A DNA stretch of 64,000 nucleotides from Neotamlana sedimentorum (GTDB taxonomy: Bacteria > Bacteroidota > Bacteroidia > Flavobacteriales > Flavobacteriaceae). The stretch lies in assembly GCF_000943565.1 (NCBI RefSeq), contig NZ_JTDW01000017.1, positions 1 through 64,000 on the forward strand. Reading direction: 5' to 3'. The translations under genes and the position numbers were made by a program. The notes beneath the pieces are model-generated. The model was not told the origin of the DNA. It saw only the letters and a list, made by a program, of their open reading frames with translations, and made no database searches. Positions 34,993 through 43,274 of the stretch are shown in pieces (the stretch's first letter is position 1; the number at the start of each line of letters is the position of its first letter).

Positions 34993-36333
34993 ATGTCTGA
35001 TGATTTTGATTTATTAGAAACCTCTTCCAACGAAAAAACAGAAAAAGTAGATGTTAATTGGGGAAAAGCCATTGACACTATGAAATCTAAATTATCGCAA
35101 GAAGATGATCCTGAGGTACGCCAAAAAATATTAAATGCCACACTTGATGATGTTGTGCATATGGCCGAAAAGGATAGAACTACGCTTCTTGATGCGATTA
35201 AAGATTTAACCGATTATCAAGATGAAGTAGGTATAATTTTCGAAAAATTCTCTTCATTAAATGCTACCGAACAAAAAGTAATAGATGATGCTCAAAAAGC
35301 GCTAGAACGTGCAAAAATAGAACTTGAAGATGCCGAAGCTAAACCAGACACATGGTGGAATAACCTTTGGGGACGAAAAAGTAAGATTGCCAAAGCTCAA
35401 GAGATTTTAAAAGTTGCCGAAAAAACACGAGCAGCCTCCGATAATAAAGCAAAAGCGATGTTTCAAGAACGTATCGAAAGTGCCGATGTACAAACTTTGT
35501 TAAGTGAGTTGTCGTACAAATCGCAAGCAGCTGTAAAACGTTTAAAAGACCGTGAGGTTGAAATTAAAGAAGTAGAAGATAAGTTGCAAGATGCTATTGT
35601 TGAAGCGACAAAAAACCACACTAAAGCTTTAGAAAAGAAAAAAGAAGTTGAAACTAAGCTTGAAGAGCAATACGCTTTATTAAAACAAGCCCGCCAAGAA
35701 CTTGAAGATATTGCCGATAAACAATCTGCAGAATATGCCCAAGCCATTGGTAAAGTAACGAAACTTGAGCAAAAAGTAGAGGAACTTGAAGGTTTAAAAA
35801 ATGCTTATACCACGTTAGCTGCCAGTAAAGATAGCTTTGTACATAAACACAATTTAACGATTAAGGTTTTAACCTCGTTACGCAGTAATTTACAAACACA
35901 TCGTGCAAAATTAAAAAGTGATACGGAAGAACGTTTAAAATATTACGATGGTTATGTAGTTGCTTTAAAAGCAAGAACAGACCAAGAATTTGCTGCTATT
36001 TTAGAGCATTTAGGTGTAAAAACCGATGAGCATATTGGTCAAACTTTAGCTTCAATGCATACGGCTAGTGCTAAAGCACGTCAGGAAATGATGGACAACA
36101 TACCGGTACACGAAAAAGTAATGAATGGCGTATACAGTAGTTATGCCGAAGCGTTACAAGAAATTCGCGCTAAAGATGGGGAAATTCAAAAGAATTTTGC
36201 AGAGCGCTATGGTATTGATATGAAAGAAATTTTTGAAGATTATTATAAAGCCGATGCAAATAAACCTGCTGGAGATGGAGAACCTGCAGATGCACCAAAA
36301 CCAAGTTCAAGTGATGATGATTTATTGAGTTAA
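34993..36333 (+). CDS. Cytoplasmic coiled-coil protein, first gene of the AAA+ cluster
   Basis: This 446-aa protein has no signal peptide or membrane helix. Residues 80-300 are long heptad-rich helices with alternating Glu/Lys/Ala. A short insertion, TWWNNLWGRKSKIAK, sits near residue 120. The C-terminus is acidic and ends in a Ser/Asp tract (SSSDDDLLS), mirroring the acidic N-terminus SDDFDLLETSS. I recall similar flavobacterial proteins labelled microtubule-binding, which is only a coiled-coil hit. The overall look is reminiscent of TelA-type stress proteins. It leads the co-directional cluster up to 44972. Confidence 0.8.
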   Translation: MSDDFDLLETSSNEKTEKVDVNWGKAIDTMKSKLSQEDDPEVRQKILNATLDDVVHMAEKDRTTLLDAIKDLTDYQDEVGIIFEKFSSLNATEQKVIDDAQKALERAKIELEDAEAKPDTWWNNLWGRKSKIAKAQEILKVAEKTRAASDNKAKAMFQERIESADVQTLLSELSYKSQAAVKRLKDREVEIKEVEDKLQDAIVEATKNHTKALEKKKEVETKLEEQYALLKQARQELEDIADKQSAEYAQAIGKVTKLEQKVEELEGLKNAYTTLAASKDSFVHKHNLTIKVLTSLRSNLQTHRAKLKSDTEERLKYYDGYVVALKARTDQEFAAILEHLGVKTDEHIGQTLASMHTASAKARQEMMDNIPVHEKVMNGVYSSYAEALQEIRAKDGEIQKNFAERYGIDMKEIFEDYYKADANKPAGDGEPADAPKPSSSDDDLLS

Positions 36334-36405
36334 TAAATCATCAATTAGAACTTAAAAATTTAAGGAGAGGTCATCTTTTTAAAAATAAAATAATAAATAG
36401 TTAGT

Positions 36406-36460
36406 CTGGGTTTGTTGTAAGCCTAATGCAAATTTTAATTAGAAATGTCAACAAACTCAG
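36406..36460 (+). repeat. Inverted repeat in the 339-bp spacer before 36673
   Basis: CTGGGTTTGTTG (36406-36417) and CAACAAACTCAG (36449-36460) pair at 11 of 12 positions with a 31-nt loop. No T-run follows, so it is not a standard terminator. It may be an RNA structure that reduces read-through or shapes the leader of the next gene. Confidence 0.5.
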
Positions 36461-36516
36461 TTTACTAAAGTTTCAAGCTGTTAATTAACAACTTAAAAGT
36501 TGATTTGTAAACGTAA

Positions 36517-36633
36517 ACTGCGTTAGGGATTGCAGCGGCATCCTTTTTATTTATTCTCGAGTGATGCGTAGCATAATCTTGAGAATAAATAAAAAGATAT
36601 AGCGTAAAGCCCGACCCTTTTAGGGAAACGCCA
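36517..36633 (+). repeat. Structured intergenic element, copy B
   Basis: It shares both ends with 10183-10270. The outer stem is GCGTT (36520-36524) with AACGC (36627-36631). GGAT/ATCC and CCCT/AGGG make small side hairpins. The central part is a 19-bp stem, 36543-36561 with 36578-36596, having one G-U pair and capped by ATGC/GCAT. It ends 40 bp before the start of the gene at 36673, so it is in that gene's leader. Confidence 0.7.
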
Positions 36634-36672
36634 TAAAACACATAAATAAAAAATTAAAAAGAACACTTTTTA

Positions 36673-37737
36673 ATGTCTTTAAACCAAATAGTTACACCTT
36701 TAGATTCTGCAACCTTAGACTCTAAGGATCAATACGAATTTTATCACACCATGATCGATTTTGCTTTTAAACAGCTTATTGTAGCTGTACAAAGGCAAGC
36801 AATTTGTAATGCGCAAGAAATACTTTTATTTAAGCAATATGCAGATTTGTTACTCTATTCTATTGATGCCATGCGTATTAAATATAAGTATGATGAAGAG
36901 GATAATATGAAGGTGGATTTAACCGATTCGGGATTCCCTAATTATTTGGAATTTAGATATTTATTTAACGATTTAGAGCTAAGAGCATCCTATTTAGATA
37001 AGTTAACACCTATTGAAGATTTAAAGGCTGAATTTTTACATACTTTAATGCATAAAAAGCAGCCAATTAAACAAAGTAAATTGTTTCAAGCGGCGTCTAT
37101 TGTGTATTATTCTTCGGTTAAAAAGGAATATATTTTTAATCGTTTTGTACAAGGAAAAATTTTGGAAGCTACAGAAAATGTACCTGCAAAATACTTAACC
37201 AGTTGGAGTTTTTATGATGTGTCGCATAACCGCCCATTTATTTGTTTTATGTATTTTAATTATGATGGTGGCGATGTAAACGATTATAAATCTGAAATTT
37301 ATGATGTTTTAAAAACAGTTGCCGATAGGGAAATGAATTTAGATATGATGGCGCATACCATTGATAGAAAGTTGCCAAAAGTACTTCCTAAATTTATAAA
37401 ACGAATAGATTTAGGCCCGCTACACAATGTTTTTGCAAAAGATGAAAATTTAATTACACATGCTATTTTAGAGAGTATTGGTAAAAAAGAAATTCCTTTA
37501 GAGGCTTATGCTGTTTCATTAAAAATAGATGAAGTACTGTCTGATAGCGAATTTAAAGAAGGTGGTTTTTTTAACAAACAAACCTTGCAAAAATGGGGCG
37601 ATGTTTTTAAAAAACAATACGTTTTTGCACCACATAGAATTATTCAATTATTGCATAATAAGACGCCTGAAATTTTAAACAAATTAGAGAAATCTCCAAT
37701 TGAGTTGGCGGAACTTAAAATAGACTTAAAAAAGTAA
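36673..37737 (+). CDS. Unknown protein of the AAA+ cluster (354 aa)
   Basis: I do not recognise this family. The protein is predicted soluble, without signal peptide or membrane helix. The N-terminal part (to about residue 150) is largely helical. The middle holds an aromatic, beta-prone segment (SWSFYDVSHNRPFICFMYFNYDG), and the C-terminus is helical and basic. It sits 60 bp before the AAA+ ATPase gene and after structured element B. Its position makes it a candidate adaptor or substrate of the ATPase. Confidence 0.75.
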   Translation: MSLNQIVTPLDSATLDSKDQYEFYHTMIDFAFKQLIVAVQRQAICNAQEILLFKQYADLLLYSIDAMRIKYKYDEEDNMKVDLTDSGFPNYLEFRYLFNDLELRASYLDKLTPIEDLKAEFLHTLMHKKQPIKQSKLFQAASIVYYSSVKKEYIFNRFVQGKILEATENVPAKYLTSWSFYDVSHNRPFICFMYFNYDGGDVNDYKSEIYDVLKTVADREMNLDMMAHTIDRKLPKVLPKFIKRIDLGPLHNVFAKDENLITHAILESIGKKEIPLEAYAVSLKIDEVLSDSEFKEGGFFNKQTLQKWGDVFKKQYVFAPHRIIQLLHNKTPEILNKLEKSPIELAELKIDLKK

Positions 37738-37738
37738 A

Positions 37739-37784
37739 CAGTCACAGTCGCGGTTTTCAGTACTGACTACAGTGACTGCGACTG
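37739..37784 (+). repeat. CAGTC-type intergenic hairpin repeat
   Basis: The spacer is built of CAGTC/GACTG words. CAGTCACAGTCGCGG on the left pairs imperfectly with CAGTGACTGCGACTG on the right, and TCAGTACTGA in the middle is a perfect palindrome. It occupies almost the whole 60-bp gap between the 36673 gene and the ATPase gene and ends 13 bp before the ATPase start. I have seen similar words in other flavobacterial intergenic regions. Confidence 0.65.
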
Positions 37785-37797
37785 AACACTAAAAAAA

Positions 37798-39756
37798 ATG
37801 GAACACAACACAACATTCCCAATAAAACAAAGCGAACTCGATGTATTGCGAGATGAAGCTTCATCATATTTAAAAAGCGTACAATGGGAGCAAAGCGCAA
37901 GAGCTAAAAATAGAGATAACGATGGTAAAGACGAATCTATTTTATTGTATTTGTCAAGAGCAAATAATGGAAGTAATGTAGAAATTACATCGGTTTCCAA
38001 AACTATTTTAGCATTAAAAAAGCGATTATTGCCCGATTCGGTAGCAATTCCTATGTTTTTAAATCAGACGCTATATGCTGTTCAAGAAGGTTTAACACTT
38101 GGTGTTTGGATAAAAGATAGCTTTTACGATTCCTCAGGATTAACTAGTTTAAATCAAAATAAATCGGCTTTAGATTCTAGTGGAAAGCGTGAGTACGAAA
38201 GTAAAATGCACACCGCTACAGCGTACATGCTTTTTGCAACGGCTTATAAAGTTTTAAACGATTTAAAGCCTCATGCTTCCGACGATTTAAGCGTAATGAA
38301 ACAGAAGTTTGCCGGCATTCCAGAAGTATCTTTATTATCGCCAATAAAAGGTGTTTCTTGTGCTTTATTTTATTTCGACAAGTACTTAGGTCACCCAGAA
38401 ATTGTAAAAACAGATAAAGATGTTATCGATTTTACCGTGGTGTATTTTGAAGCTTTAATTGATGAAATACAATTAAGAAAAAGCACGCTGGAATACACCG
38501 AAACTATTGAAGATAGAACCTATAAATTAGAAAACTCTGAATTTGCTATTTCAGGTTGGAACAACGTATTTCAAGGCACAGCTAAAAGTGTAGAATTTAA
38601 TAAAATTAAGTTCGAACAAATTGTAGGTAATCGTGATGCAAAACATTTTGCACGTCGTTTAACCGAGCGGATGTTGAGTTACGATTTTGAAGCTAAAAAG
38701 AATCCGTTTCAAGAATTAGGTGGTTTTATGCCTGTTTTTATGGGATACGGTATTCCAGGAACAGGTAAAAGTATGCTTATTGCTGCTATTGCAACACGTT
38801 TAAAAGAACATTGCGATACTTTAGATATTCCATTTTTGTTTCACCCTATGCCAGATACGTTAATTAGTACGTTTCAAGGTGGTTCTGCCGAAAAAATGGT
38901 AGAGTGGATGAAACCTATGCAAGATCCTACAAAGCTTATTTTCGCACCTATTGATGATGCCGAAAATAATTTACAAGAACGAACAACTCAAGGTGTATCT
39001 GCAGGTGTTAAAGAAGTTATTGGTGTGTTTTTACGCTATACCGAAGGTGCATATGCGGTAAATTACGGTAACAGTTCTATTGGTTTATTTACAAATTTAC
39101 CAGAAATGTTAGATAAGGCTGTGATTTCACGTGTGCAAGGGCGTTTTAAAATTGATGGTGCTAGAACAGAGCACGATTTTCTAGATCAAGATCATTTATG
39201 GTGGCGAAAATTTGAAGACACCATGCCCGATTTTGTAAACATGCAAGGCCCTGAAAATTATAGTTATCTTCAAAATCAAGGTTTGGCAAAAAACATGGGA
39301 GAAATTTTAAATCAGATTGAAAAACCAACCGAAGCTCGTGTTCATGCTATTTATGATGAAGTTGAAAAGCACTTTAAAAGCGATCAGCATTTGTTTTTTG
39401 CTAATTTATACAAAGCCATGCAAGATGCGTTTCCTTTTTTCTCTTCTCGTGATGTTAGAAATATACAAAGTGCTATTTCGTTGCGTTTAACCGATTTCGA
39501 TTTAGAAGAAGATTGGTTTAGCAACCCCGAAATCTATTTTAAAAAGGATTACGATACCAAATTTAATATGTTACAAGAATTAATGCGTGGCAATATGAAA
39601 GGTTTAGATTTTTCTGAAATTCGTCGTCAAGAAGTTGTTCGTTATTTAGATAATGTAGCAACAATTGCCGATACCGAGTTTAAACGAAAAGTAGATGCAA
39701 GAGTAAATCAATTAAATATTGAAACGGCAGCACGAAAAACCTTCGAAGGGTTATAG
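37798..39756 (+). CDS. AAA+ ATPase of the coiled-coil cluster
   Basis: This 652-aa protein has a helical N-terminal domain (1-280), one AAA module (about 285-500) and a helical C-terminal domain. Walker A is GIPGTGKS (318-325). Pore loop 1 is TFQGGSAEKM (about 358-367), with the aromatic-x-Gly pattern of AAA unfoldases. Walker B is IFAPIDDAEN (381-390), with DD where DE is usual. Sensor 1 and the arginine finger lie in TNLPEMLDKAVISRVQGRF (432-450). This predicts a hexameric remodelling or unfolding ATPase. Its partners are probably the co-oriented neighbours. It belongs to no named system I know. Confidence 0.88.
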   Translation: MEHNTTFPIKQSELDVLRDEASSYLKSVQWEQSARAKNRDNDGKDESILLYLSRANNGSNVEITSVSKTILALKKRLLPDSVAIPMFLNQTLYAVQEGLTLGVWIKDSFYDSSGLTSLNQNKSALDSSGKREYESKMHTATAYMLFATAYKVLNDLKPHASDDLSVMKQKFAGIPEVSLLSPIKGVSCALFYFDKYLGHPEIVKTDKDVIDFTVVYFEALIDEIQLRKSTLEYTETIEDRTYKLENSEFAISGWNNVFQGTAKSVEFNKIKFEQIVGNRDAKHFARRLTERMLSYDFEAKKNPFQELGGFMPVFMGYGIPGTGKSMLIAAIATRLKEHCDTLDIPFLFHPMPDTLISTFQGGSAEKMVEWMKPMQDPTKLIFAPIDDAENNLQERTTQGVSAGVKEVIGVFLRYTEGAYAVNYGNSSIGLFTNLPEMLDKAVISRVQGRFKIDGARTEHDFLDQDHLWWRKFEDTMPDFVNMQGPENYSYLQNQGLAKNMGEILNQIEKPTEARVHAIYDEVEKHFKSDQHLFFANLYKAMQDAFPFFSSRDVRNIQSAISLRLTDFDLEEDWFSNPEIYFKKDYDTKFNMLQELMRGNMKGLDFSEIRRQEVVRYLDNVATIADTEFKRKVDARVNQLNIETAARKTFEGL

Positions 39757-39838
39757 TTTAAAACACAAGATAAGTGTAGTTTTATAAAAAATATAATTTA
39801 GAAATTTCTTGTAATCGTAAATGAAATTTTAATTGAAG

Positions 39839-40423
39839 ATGGAAGATAAATTAAGAAACATAAAAAAGAACATATTAGCCAACGAATGGGCAACTTTGTA
39901 TCGTGTAGATTACGATTATAAATTTGAAAATGGTGATTGGCGCACATTATCGCGCGAAAGTTACGATCGGGGCAACGGCACAGGTATTTTGTTGTACAAT
40001 AAAGCAAAAAAAACGGTAATTTTAACTAAACAATTCCGTATGCCTGCTTATGTAAACACACCTGCAGACGGTATGTCTATTGAAGTTTGCGCTGGAGCTT
40101 TAGATAAAAATGAAGAACCAGAAGTATGCATTATTCGCGAAGTAGAAGAAGAAGTTGGTTATAAAATTGATAGTGCTAAAAAGGTTTTGGAGTGTTACAC
40201 TTCACCTGGAGCTGTAACCGAAAAAATGTTTCTTTTTATTGCTGAATATGATGATAGTATGAAAATAAATGATGGTGGCGGACTAGAAATTGAAGATGAA
40301 GAAATTGAAGTTCTAGAACTTCCTTTTGCAAAAGCTATTGAGATGATGCAGAATTTTGAAATTATTGATGCAAAAACCATTATGCTTTTGCAGTATGCGC
40401 AAATAAATGGCTTATTAAGTTAG
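39839..40423 (+). CDS. nudK: Nudix hydrolase, NudK (GDP-mannose pyrophosphatase) type
   Basis: This 194-aa protein has a full Nudix box: GALDKNEEPEVCIIREVEEE followed by VG, fitting G-x5-E-x7-R-E-U-x-E-E-x-G-U. The N-terminal half (YDRGNGTGILLYN, KQFRMPAYVN) is that of NudK/ADP-ribose pyrophosphatase dimers. It hydrolyses GDP-mannose or related nucleotide sugars. I chose ATG 39839 over the TTG two codons upstream. It is 82 bp after the ATPase gene. Whether it works with the cluster or is a bystander is unclear. Confidence 0.9.
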   Translation: MEDKLRNIKKNILANEWATLYRVDYDYKFENGDWRTLSRESYDRGNGTGILLYNKAKKTVILTKQFRMPAYVNTPADGMSIEVCAGALDKNEEPEVCIIREVEEEVGYKIDSAKKVLECYTSPGAVTEKMFLFIAEYDDSMKINDGGGLEIEDEEIEVLELPFAKAIEMMQNFEIIDAKTIMLLQYAQINGLLS

Positions 40424-40494
40424 AGTAATCCTCTATAAAAACAAACAAAATCGAAATCTAGTTTTCTAGTTTAATATTACAATATCTAAAACCA

Positions 40495-41340
40495 ATGACA
40501 TATAATTTCCAAACCACTTACATAACCATAATTTTAATTTTAGGCATGCTAAACTTCTCTAATGCACAATCTTTATATGGAAATAATAATGAAGTAGGTA
40601 ACTTTATATCGGTTAATGGAGATAAGCAATATTATGAAATATATGGTGAAGGGCAACCGCTCGTGTTAATTCATGGCAACGGTGGAGATATTGCGTATAT
40701 GAAGCCACAAATTGAGTACTTTTCTAAAAAGTATAAAGTCATCGTGATGGATTGCAGAGGACGCGGAAAAAGCGAACTTGGAGACGAAAGTTTAACCTAT
40801 AAGCAAATTGCCAAAGATATCGTTGCTATTTTAGATCATGAGAATTTAGACTCAACCTATGTTTTAGGTAGAAGCGATGGAGCAATTTTAGCTTTGTTAT
40901 TGGCAATTCACTACCCTGAAAAAGTGAAAAAAATAGTAGCATTTTCAGCGAATCTTACACCTGATACTACGGCGCTTTATCCTGTGGTATACAAGCAAAT
41001 TAAGGAACGACGAAAGCATGCAGATGAAATGCTGGCAAAGAAAGATACTACTCAAAACTGGAAGGTAACACAGCAAAGAGTTCGCATGATGGAATTTCAA
41101 CCTAATATTACCATAGAGGATTTGCATAAAATTAAATGTCCTGTTTTAGTGATGTCTACCGACAGAGATATGATTCGAGAAGAACATACTTTCAAAATTT
41201 ACCAGAATATTGAAAAAGCTAACTTATGTTTCCTTCCTGGGGTAAATCATTTTGTATCTAAAAATGGTCCAGAATTATTTAATCAAATTATAGAAACCTT
41301 TTTTTACAAACCATTTAAAGGTGATGAAATAAGACTTTAA
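40495..41340 (+). CDS. Secreted alpha/beta-fold hydrolase
   Basis: This 281-aa protein has a signal peptide (ITIILILGMLNFSNAQ) and an alpha/beta-hydrolase fold. The oxyanion region is LIHGNGGD, the nucleophile elbow is GRSDGA (a G-x-S-x-G variant), the acid is in MSTDRDMI and the catalytic His is in PGVNHFVS. It lies in a cluster of otherwise non-secreted proteins, with spacings of 71 and 39 bp, which may mean a later insertion. The substrate is unknown. Confidence 0.87.
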   Translation: MTYNFQTTYITIILILGMLNFSNAQSLYGNNNEVGNFISVNGDKQYYEIYGEGQPLVLIHGNGGDIAYMKPQIEYFSKKYKVIVMDCRGRGKSELGDESLTYKQIAKDIVAILDHENLDSTYVLGRSDGAILALLLAIHYPEKVKKIVAFSANLTPDTTALYPVVYKQIKERRKHADEMLAKKDTTQNWKVTQQRVRMMEFQPNITIEDLHKIKCPVLVMSTDRDMIREEHTFKIYQNIEKANLCFLPGVNHFVSKNGPELFNQIIETFFYKPFKGDEIRL

Positions 41341-41379
41341 AAAAAAGAATAGAATATATTTCAACGTATTTATTTAAAA

Positions 41380-42618
41380 ATGAATAAACTAAAACAAGCC
41401 AATTTATACAGAAGTGAGCTTATTCCGGTAAGCGGCAAGCTTGTAGAACGTTACAATAAGGGCTTGGTAAAACTAGGGTTTACAGAAACTAAGCTAAAAA
41501 CATTTAGTATAGATGGCATAGGTTGGAGTCCGGAAATTGCTGAAGAAAAAAACGATTTAAATTATTTAAATAACGGCGAAGCAAACCCACATGGTATTTT
41601 AATTTCGCCACAGCAAAAAGGAAAACCAGTGTATTTACCGTTTCATACTTTTGATAGAGAGGTTATGAAGCATGTTTTTAAAGTTCACGGAGATAAAATT
41701 AAAGACATCACACGAGATTCGGCTTTGTGTCTTGATTTCGATCAAGGTATTGATGCTTTTTATGAGCCACTTGATGTTTTAAAATACAATAAAATTAAGG
41801 TTCATTTTCATTTTGTTGACGATTTAAACAAAATTCAAAATGAGCAATTAGAGCTTGTTGAAATTTTTAAAAGAGACAATAATTTTATAGACGAAAGTAT
41901 TCATAAGCAATTATTAGCTTCCGCGAAAGCGTATGGCGATTTGCGCAATAGGAATTTAAACTTACATGTTTTAGAACATCAAACCAATTCCTTTTATACC
42001 AGGGCATTTGGTGGCGTTTACGTTTTGCGTGATTTTATTTCACCAATCGTGATTTTTGAAGATGAAAAATGGCATAAAGAAGCCATAAAAGATACCAATT
42101 ACGATGTGTTAATTTATCATATTAAGCAACCAGAATTAATGGATAAATTACGCGATCACATGATTATTGAATGTAATTTAGAAGAAGTTGTAAAAACCAA
42201 ACGTTACGAGCGCATAAAATTGTTTGAAATGGCACAACTTTTAAAGGGAACTCAGCATCCTTTATATGATATTTTAACCAATTCAATTTTAACTAAAAGC
42301 TATTTAAATAAACTTACAATTGACGATAGAAAGCGATTAATGAGTGTAGAGCGTTATCTAGAAAAGCTAGAAGTAAGCAATCAATTTAAACGCGCCGATA
42401 TTGTAGATGATGCACTTTTTGAAGCTTTGCACAAACCACATTCGTCGCTGCAAGCGTCTCACCAAGATTTAATTTGGCAATTACTGGTAAATGTGGCGCC
42501 AAAAGATGTTTTATTTTGGTATTGGTACGATAAACCTGCATTTTATAAAGCTTTCGAAACTTGGGACGATTCTTTTAAAGACTGGGTAATTGAAACTATT
42601 AGTAACAATATTGAATAA
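41380..42618 (+). CDS. DUF6638-like protein of the AAA+ cluster
   Basis: This 412-aa protein has no signal peptide or membrane segment. It resembles flavobacterial proteins that I recall under DUF6638; that name is from memory. The conserved-looking core is FSIDGIGWSPEIAEE, DSALCLDFDQGID, HFHFVDDL and SFYTRAFGGVYVLRDFI. The C-terminal third is helical. The function is unknown. Its position between the ATPase and two membrane proteins suggests that it belongs to the same functional unit. Confidence 0.78.
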   Translation: MNKLKQANLYRSELIPVSGKLVERYNKGLVKLGFTETKLKTFSIDGIGWSPEIAEEKNDLNYLNNGEANPHGILISPQQKGKPVYLPFHTFDREVMKHVFKVHGDKIKDITRDSALCLDFDQGIDAFYEPLDVLKYNKIKVHFHFVDDLNKIQNEQLELVEIFKRDNNFIDESIHKQLLASAKAYGDLRNRNLNLHVLEHQTNSFYTRAFGGVYVLRDFISPIVIFEDEKWHKEAIKDTNYDVLIYHIKQPELMDKLRDHMIIECNLEEVVKTKRYERIKLFEMAQLLKGTQHPLYDILTNSILTKSYLNKLTIDDRKRLMSVERYLEKLEVSNQFKRADIVDDALFEALHKPHSSLQASHQDLIWQLLVNVAPKDVLFWYWYDKPAFYKAFETWDDSFKDWVIETISNNIE

Positions 42619-42676
42619 TTTAAGAAAAATAAAATAAAGGTTCTGTAACAAGCTTCAAACTTCAAAATCATAAACC

Positions 42677-43189
42677 ATGACACTAGAATTAATAATTTTT
42701 ATCGCATCCATTTTATTTGGTGCATTTATTTACTGGAGAGAATCGCACAGTAATAAAGTTTACAGATTTTTTAATAAAATCATGTATTCCAAAGAATTAC
42801 AAATAAAATCAACTGATAAAACAGGTTTTATTTATCAGCAAAAATTTTTAATACGCTTATTGTTTTTAGGTTTTTTATTTTTAATAGGGATTGTGATAGT
42901 GCGTTTTTTAATTCCAATTGATTTAGCCACAATTTCAATATTCGCATCGATGTTGGTTGGTACTTTAGCTGGAACTTATTTAGCACATTTTATTTTTAAA
43001 TCGTCGGAAGTTATTGAAGAGCAAACAGATTCTTTAGAAGATATGGTGCAAGACACCATTGAAAAAGGAAAGGATTTTATAGAAGATTTAAGAACAGGAG
43101 AAAACGAAGAGGTTAAAGTCATGAAGGAAGAAAAGAAGCCAAATGAAAAAAGTGCTCGCGAACGTTTAAAAGATAAAGGACTTCTTTAA
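42677..43189 (+). CDS. Two- or three-helix membrane protein with charged tail (170 aa)
   Basis: One helix spans residues 2-20 and two hydrophobic segments lie between about 55 and 110. The C-terminal 60 residues form a Glu/Lys-rich cytoplasmic helix ending in SARERLKDKGLL. No family recognised. It is 58 bp after the DUF6638-like gene. The amphipathic tail could dock the soluble cluster proteins to the membrane. Confidence 0.75.
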   Translation: MTLELIIFIASILFGAFIYWRESHSNKVYRFFNKIMYSKELQIKSTDKTGFIYQQKFLIRLLFLGFLFLIGIVIVRFLIPIDLATISIFASMLVGTLAGTYLAHFIFKSSEVIEEQTDSLEDMVQDTIEKGKDFIEDLRTGENEEVKVMKEEKKPNEKSARERLKDKGLL

Positions 43190-43193
43190 TTTT

Positions 43194-43221
43194 GTCACAC
43201 TGAGCGAAGTCGAAGTGTCTT
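43194..43221 (+). repeat. Dispersed short intergenic repeat, variant form
   Basis: The unit starts GTCACACTGAGC and ends CGAAGTGTCTT. ACACT pairs with AGTGT around a 12-nt loop. The first 12 bases match the repeat at 33324-33350 at 10 positions. A second hairpin, TTCCTG/CAGGAA, follows at about 43247-43263. Confidence 0.6.
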
Positions 43222-43274
43222 GAAAACGAAAATTAATTTAAAATAATTCCTGCCTGTTCAGGAACAATAAAAAA

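Noticed and set aside
35463-35747. Minus-strand frame inside the coiled-coil gene
   Set aside because: A long antisense open frame is expected opposite Glu/Lys/Ala-rich coiled coils; its Ser/Phe-rich product has no family features.
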